NCBI RefSeq assembly: GCF_003351025.1
Contig: NZ_QPCG01000003.1
Coordinates: 129,074-193,073 of the forward strand
DNA from: Mucilaginibacter endophyticus
Lineage (GTDB): Bacteria > Bacteroidota > Bacteroidia > Sphingobacteriales > Sphingobacteriaceae
DNA length: 64,000 nt
Direction: 5' to 3'
Under the pieces are notes generated by a model, which saw only the letters and a list, made by a program, of their open reading frames with translations, did not search any database and had not been told where the DNA came from. Of the stretch, positions 61,145 through 64,000 are shown piece after piece. Made by a program: the position numbers and the translations under genes. Numbering within the stretch: position 1 is the stretch's first letter; every line of letters begins with the position of its first letter.

Positions 61145-61384
61145 ATGTCGGATTCAATACAACTAATCCCAGGTAACTCGTTAATTACTGCAACACCACA
61201 GGAAGGACGCGAGCTTGCCATTAAAATGGCCCGGCTTATTATCAAAATAACCCAGCCAGATGATGAAATTCGTGGAAGGCTCCGTGGTGTATACGCCGAA
61301 GATGCCGCCATGCTTATAGCTGTAGGCCAAACCGTGGCAACCGAATTTGCTACGATAGCGGCAGCTAACAATTATTGGAGATAA
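61145..61384 (+). CDS. Small protein of 79 residues (unknown)
   Basis: The frame starts MSDSIQLIPGNSLITATPQEG and is largely helical afterwards (ELAIKMARLIIKITQPDDEIRGRLRGVYAEDAAMLIAVGQTVATEFATIAAANN). There is no signal peptide or metal motif. It sits 40 bases after the AraC-type gene and 60 bases before the monooxygenase gene, all on the plus strand, which supports it being real. No family was recognised. The opposite strand also has an 84-codon frame here, but that has no features. Confidence 0.6.
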   Translation: MSDSIQLIPGNSLITATPQEGRELAIKMARLIIKITQPDDEIRGRLRGVYAEDAAMLIAVGQTVATEFATIAAANNYWR

Positions 61385-61444
61385 AAGTACAATATCTTTC
61401 TGCTGCAAATTGAGAATATCTATTTTTAAGCCTGGTAACAAATT

Positions 61445-62992
61445 GTGCATACACAGGTAATTATTATCGGCGCCGGACCAACCGGCTTAATGGCTGCCTG
61501 CCAACTGGCGCGCTTCAATATTGATTTTATTATTATTGATATCAAACCCGCGCCTACGCACGAGTCGCGGGCTATGCTGGTTACGGCCCGCAGCATGGAA
61601 ATTTACCAGCAAATGGGAATTGTTGATAGGGTTTTGGAGCAGGGAAATGTGATCAGCAAATTTGCCATTTACATGAAAGGCAGGGAAAAAGCAGCCCTCC
61701 AAACCTCCGAAGCAGGTTACGGACTTACCGATTTCCCAAACGTACAGGCCTTTGAACAGTTTAAGAACGAAGAGCTGCTTTATGAGCAGCTTAAAGCAAC
61801 AGGCCACGATGTTTTATGGCGGACCAGCCTGGTAAGTTTTGAACAAAACGAAGATCTGGTTTTCGCTAATATTTACGATAAAAGCGATCCTTTCAGGAAA
61901 ATAGTGGTCAAAGCCTCATACCTTTTGGCTTGCGACGGTGCTTCCAGCATAGTAAGACAGCACCTTGGACTGGATTTTATAGGCGGCACGTATCAAAACA
62001 AATTTTTTGTTGCCGATGTACAGCTCAACTGGCAGCAACCATTAAACAAGCTCATCGCATCCCTGTCGCGCTCCAATTTCTGTGCTTTTTTCCCGATGTA
62101 CGGCGATAACAATTACCGCATATTGGGCACCTTGCCCGACAGCTTTGCGGGTGTTGATGATGTTAGCTTTGATGATTTAAAAAACGTGATTGCCGAGAAT
62201 ATCAAACTATCGCTTAATATCAACAAGTTAAACTGGTTTTCGGTATACAAGCTACACCATCGTTGTGTAGACAAATTCAGGGTAAACCGTTGCTTTTTAT
62301 TGGGTGATGCTGCGCACATTCATAGTCCGGCAGGTGGCCAGGGTATGAACACAGGCTTACAAGACGCCCATAATCTGGCCTGGAAACTGGCCCTGGTAAT
62401 ACAAGGAGCTGCCGGCGAAAAGTTAACCGATACCTACCATACCGAGCGGTATCCTTTTGCCCAATGGCTCCTGAAGTTTACGGATAACATCTTTGCGTTT
62501 ATGACAGGGCGTAATTGGCTTATATACATGGTGCGTACCTACCTTATGCCCCTCGTTTTACGAATGGTGTTATCAAAAAAATGGATAACAAGGCGCATGT
62601 TCAGGGTACTTTCGCAAATTTGGTATTCGTACAAAAACAGCCCGCTGTCACGGCAATTTATCAAGCAAAATCTGAAGTTTAGCGCCGGCGACAGATGTCC
62701 CTATGTTATAACGGAGATTGATGGCAAACCGCAAAGTATTTATCATTTACTCACCGAAGCAAAGTTTCACCTGTTGTGTATTGGCACAAAACTGGATAAC
62801 AGCCAGATACCAGATCACTTATTACCCTATATCAAAATAGTTAATTTGCCCATTAATGAAGACTGGCAAAAGCTTGGCGTAAAAACAGGTTTGTATCTTT
62901 TAGTAAGACCTGATAATTACATAGCTCTGCTTAGTGATGAAATTAGCCCGGCCTTAATAAGCGGTTATTTTGATACCTTCAAAGGCGGCTGA
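61445..62992 (+). CDS. FAD-dependent aromatic-hydroxylase-like monooxygenase
   Basis: A 515-residue flavoprotein of the PHBH class, apparently starting at a GTG (61445) that precedes VIIIGAGPTGLMAACQLARF. The GxGxxG dinucleotide motif lies at about residues 9-14, the DG motif in LACDGASSIVRQHLGLDF near residue 165, and the GD motif in FLLGDAAHIHSPAGGQGMNTGLQDAHNLAWKLAL near residue 285. A C-terminal thioredoxin-like domain of about 130 residues fits the PheA/TetX-like subgroup. Such enzymes hydroxylate phenolic compounds with NAD(P)H and O2. The substrate is not evident. An AraC-type regulator and a small gene precede it. Confidence 0.9.
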   Translation: MHTQVIIIGAGPTGLMAACQLARFNIDFIIIDIKPAPTHESRAMLVTARSMEIYQQMGIVDRVLEQGNVISKFAIYMKGREKAALQTSEAGYGLTDFPNVQAFEQFKNEELLYEQLKATGHDVLWRTSLVSFEQNEDLVFANIYDKSDPFRKIVVKASYLLACDGASSIVRQHLGLDFIGGTYQNKFFVADVQLNWQQPLNKLIASLSRSNFCAFFPMYGDNNYRILGTLPDSFAGVDDVSFDDLKNVIAENIKLSLNINKLNWFSVYKLHHRCVDKFRVNRCFLLGDAAHIHSPAGGQGMNTGLQDAHNLAWKLALVIQGAAGEKLTDTYHTERYPFAQWLLKFTDNIFAFMTGRNWLIYMVRTYLMPLVLRMVLSKKWITRRMFRVLSQIWYSYKNSPLSRQFIKQNLKFSAGDRCPYVITEIDGKPQSIYHLLTEAKFHLLCIGTKLDNSQIPDHLLPYIKIVNLPINEDWQKLGVKTGLYLLVRPDNYIALLSDEISPALISGYFDTFKGG

Positions 62993-63015
62993 TAGCCCCA
63001 AAAGACTAACCGGCG

Positions 63016-63456
63016 TTAGGCTTCATCATATATAAAATCAATACTCCAGCGATAAGTGGCTATACTGGCCAGCAATAAACTGCCAGCGCTATCAGCCCAA
63101 ACCGAATAAGTAAAAGGTGCCTTAATTCCCGAAAATATGGCCATACAAAGGGCAAAGGTAAGCGTAAGGGCAAAACTCGCGTAAGCTGCAGTACGGATCT
63201 TAAAACCTACAATAAACATAATGGCAATAGAAACTTCGGCGACGGTTGCTAAAAATCCCATGACGCCAGCCATCGACCGGCTCAGATATGGCATCAGCGT
63301 ATTGGTATAAACCACAAAATTATCCCAACTACCCCAGTTTACCTGATTTTGTCCCGCCGGGCCTAAAAAACCTAAACGGTCGGCCACAGGTAGTAAGAAA
63401 CCTATAGCCAAAGCAAAGCGGAGATAAAGTTGTGCTATTTGCAGGGTATTTTTCAT
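63016..63456 (-). CDS. DoxX-family membrane protein
   Basis: A 146-residue protein starting at ATG 63456; the longer frame would begin with TTG. Four hydrophobic segments, at about residues 8-28, 55-80, 80-105 and 105-130, are typical of DoxX/DoxD. The segment ALAIGFLLPVADRLGFLGP lies near the first helix, then VAEVSIAIMFIVGFKIRTAAYASFALTL. DoxX proteins are linked to redox chemistry, thiosulfate or thiol oxidation, without a settled role. It converges with the monooxygenase gene 24 bases away, with little room for a terminator. Confidence 0.85.
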   Translation of the reverse strand: MKNTLQIAQLYLRFALAIGFLLPVADRLGFLGPAGQNQVNWGSWDNFVVYTNTLMPYLSRSMAGVMGFLATVAEVSIAIMFIVGFKIRTAAYASFALTLTFALCMAIFSGIKAPFTYSVWADSAGSLLLASIATYRWSIDFIYDEA

Positions 63457-63623
63457 CGATGAATATTTATGCAACTAAAATACAGGTTTAAAACCCCGCT
63501 TAAAAACGCAAAATCCATGTTTACACAAATAAGATAAAAGTGTCATCTTTTTGTTGAGAGCGGGAATTTTGAACATTTATCCAGATTTTCTACAGAATAT
63601 GAGGGTAGTATCGCACCATTCAC

Positions 63624-64000
63624 ATGCCTGCGATAAGTATAGTTAAAAGGGCCGCTGCCTACGTTACCTCATTGATGGAAGAAAACCTTCCGGCAAATAT
63701 GTATTTCCATAATTTGGGACATACGCAAAGAGTTGTGGATGCAGCAATTGAAATTGCCGGGCACAGCAAACTAAAAAAACCGGAGCTACCTATCCTTACT
63801 ATAGCCGCCTGGTTTCACGATACCGGCTATCTTTACCATTACAAGGGCCACGAAGATACCAGCATGATCATTGCGGGTACATTTTTAATGCAGCACCATT
63901 ACAATAACGATTTTATACAACAGGTATGGGATTGTATTGAGGCTACAAAAATTCCGCAGGCACCTAAAAATCTGATGCAGCAAATTATTTGCGATGCAGA
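63624..64000 (+). CDS. HD-domain phosphohydrolase (truncated by window end)
   Basis: The ATG at 63624 opens a frame to the window end, 125 codons visible. It starts MPAISIVKRAAAYVTSLMEENL, then YFHNLGHTQRVVDAAIEIAG (first HD-type His), IAAWFHDTGYLYHYKGHE (HD pair) and later MQHHYNN with DFIQQVWDCIEATKIP. These features match the HD superfamily of metal-dependent phosphohydrolases; many Bacteroidota copies are fused to a C-terminal adenylate-cyclase-like domain, but that part would lie outside the window. Confidence 0.85.
   Translation, partial: MPAISIVKRAAAYVTSLMEENLPANMYFHNLGHTQRVVDAAIEIAGHSKLKKPELPILTIAAWFHDTGYLYHYKGHEDTSMIIAGTFLMQHHYNNDFIQQVWDCIEATKIPQAPKNLMQQIICDA

Noticed and set aside
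1..64000. CRISPR arrays, tRNA/rRNA genes, prophage or insertion sequences
   Set aside because: No regularly spaced short repeats, no tRNA-like cloverleaf or rRNA sequence and no transposase, integrase or phage-type proteins were seen. The repeats present are intergenic palindromes and one two-copy tandem repeat.

Overview
The window looks like chromosomal DNA of a Bacteroidota bacterium of the Sphingobacteriaceae, most like Mucilaginibacter or Pedobacter. The reasons are a SusC/SusD pair with an ECF sigma/FecR anti-sigma switch, several TAnnTTTG-type -7 promoter elements, LytS/LytTR signalling, OmpP1/FadL next to an SGNH lipase, and many intergenic palindromic repeats of the kind scattered through such genomes. 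The genus is inferred from gene content, not from a marker gene. No rRNA, tRNA, CRISPR array, prophage or insertion sequence was seen.

Region 1 (1-7.6 kb) is a fatty-acid locus: etfB (cut by the window edge) and an acyl-CoA dehydrogenase on the minus strand, an AraC-type regulator, then a divergent FadL-like porin and lipoprotein lipase, followed by a patatin phospholipase. A perfect 29-bp sequence lies in the same orientation, with the same spacing to a -7-like element, before both the dehydrogenase and fadL. This suggests one regulon for lipid hydrolysis, uptake and beta-oxidation.

Region 2 (7.9-12.3 kb) holds an Asp-box propeller protein, a Crp/Fnr regulator with a perfect FNR-type box (TTGAT-N4-ATCAA) before a PRISE-type reductase, and a secreted esterase-like hydrolase.

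Region 3 (12.3-36 kb) is a polysaccharide utilisation locus. Reading along the minus strand it runs ECF sigma, FecR, SusC with an STN domain, SusD, GH89 alpha-N-acetylglucosaminidase, GH35 beta-galactosidase, an HGSNAT-like transmembrane N-acetyltransferase and two GH92 alpha-mannosidases. Beyond a LacI-type regulator lies a myo-inositol oxygenase. A LytS/LytTR pair is divergent from the sigma gene. The enzyme set fits a galactose-, mannose- and glucosamine-bearing inositol glycan such as a plant GIPC head group or a GPI glycan. This is a hypothesis.

Region 4 (36.4-47.5 kb) is mixed: a DUF1223 thioredoxin-like protein, a 50-residue exported peptide, an unknown exported protein, an UPF0173 metallo-hydrolase, Ohr peroxidase, a giant alpha-2-macroglobulin with an intact CxEQ thioester motif and a SusC-like insert, and a polysaccharide deacetylase.

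Region 5 (47.5-54.6 kb) is a low-oxygen and nitric-oxide module: flavohaemoglobin, two tandem cupins, a truncated haemoglobin, and a cbb3-type oxidase operon with a fused two-haem CcoO-CcoP-like subunit, next to an Rrf2 regulator with a cluster-type cysteine triad and a likely operator.

Region 6 (54.6-64 kb) contains two histidine kinases without response regulators, small unknown proteins, a GAF-GAF-AAA sigma-54 activator, a divergent AraC regulator followed by a small protein and an aromatic-hydroxylase-like FAD monooxygenase, a DoxX protein and the start of an HD-domain protein.
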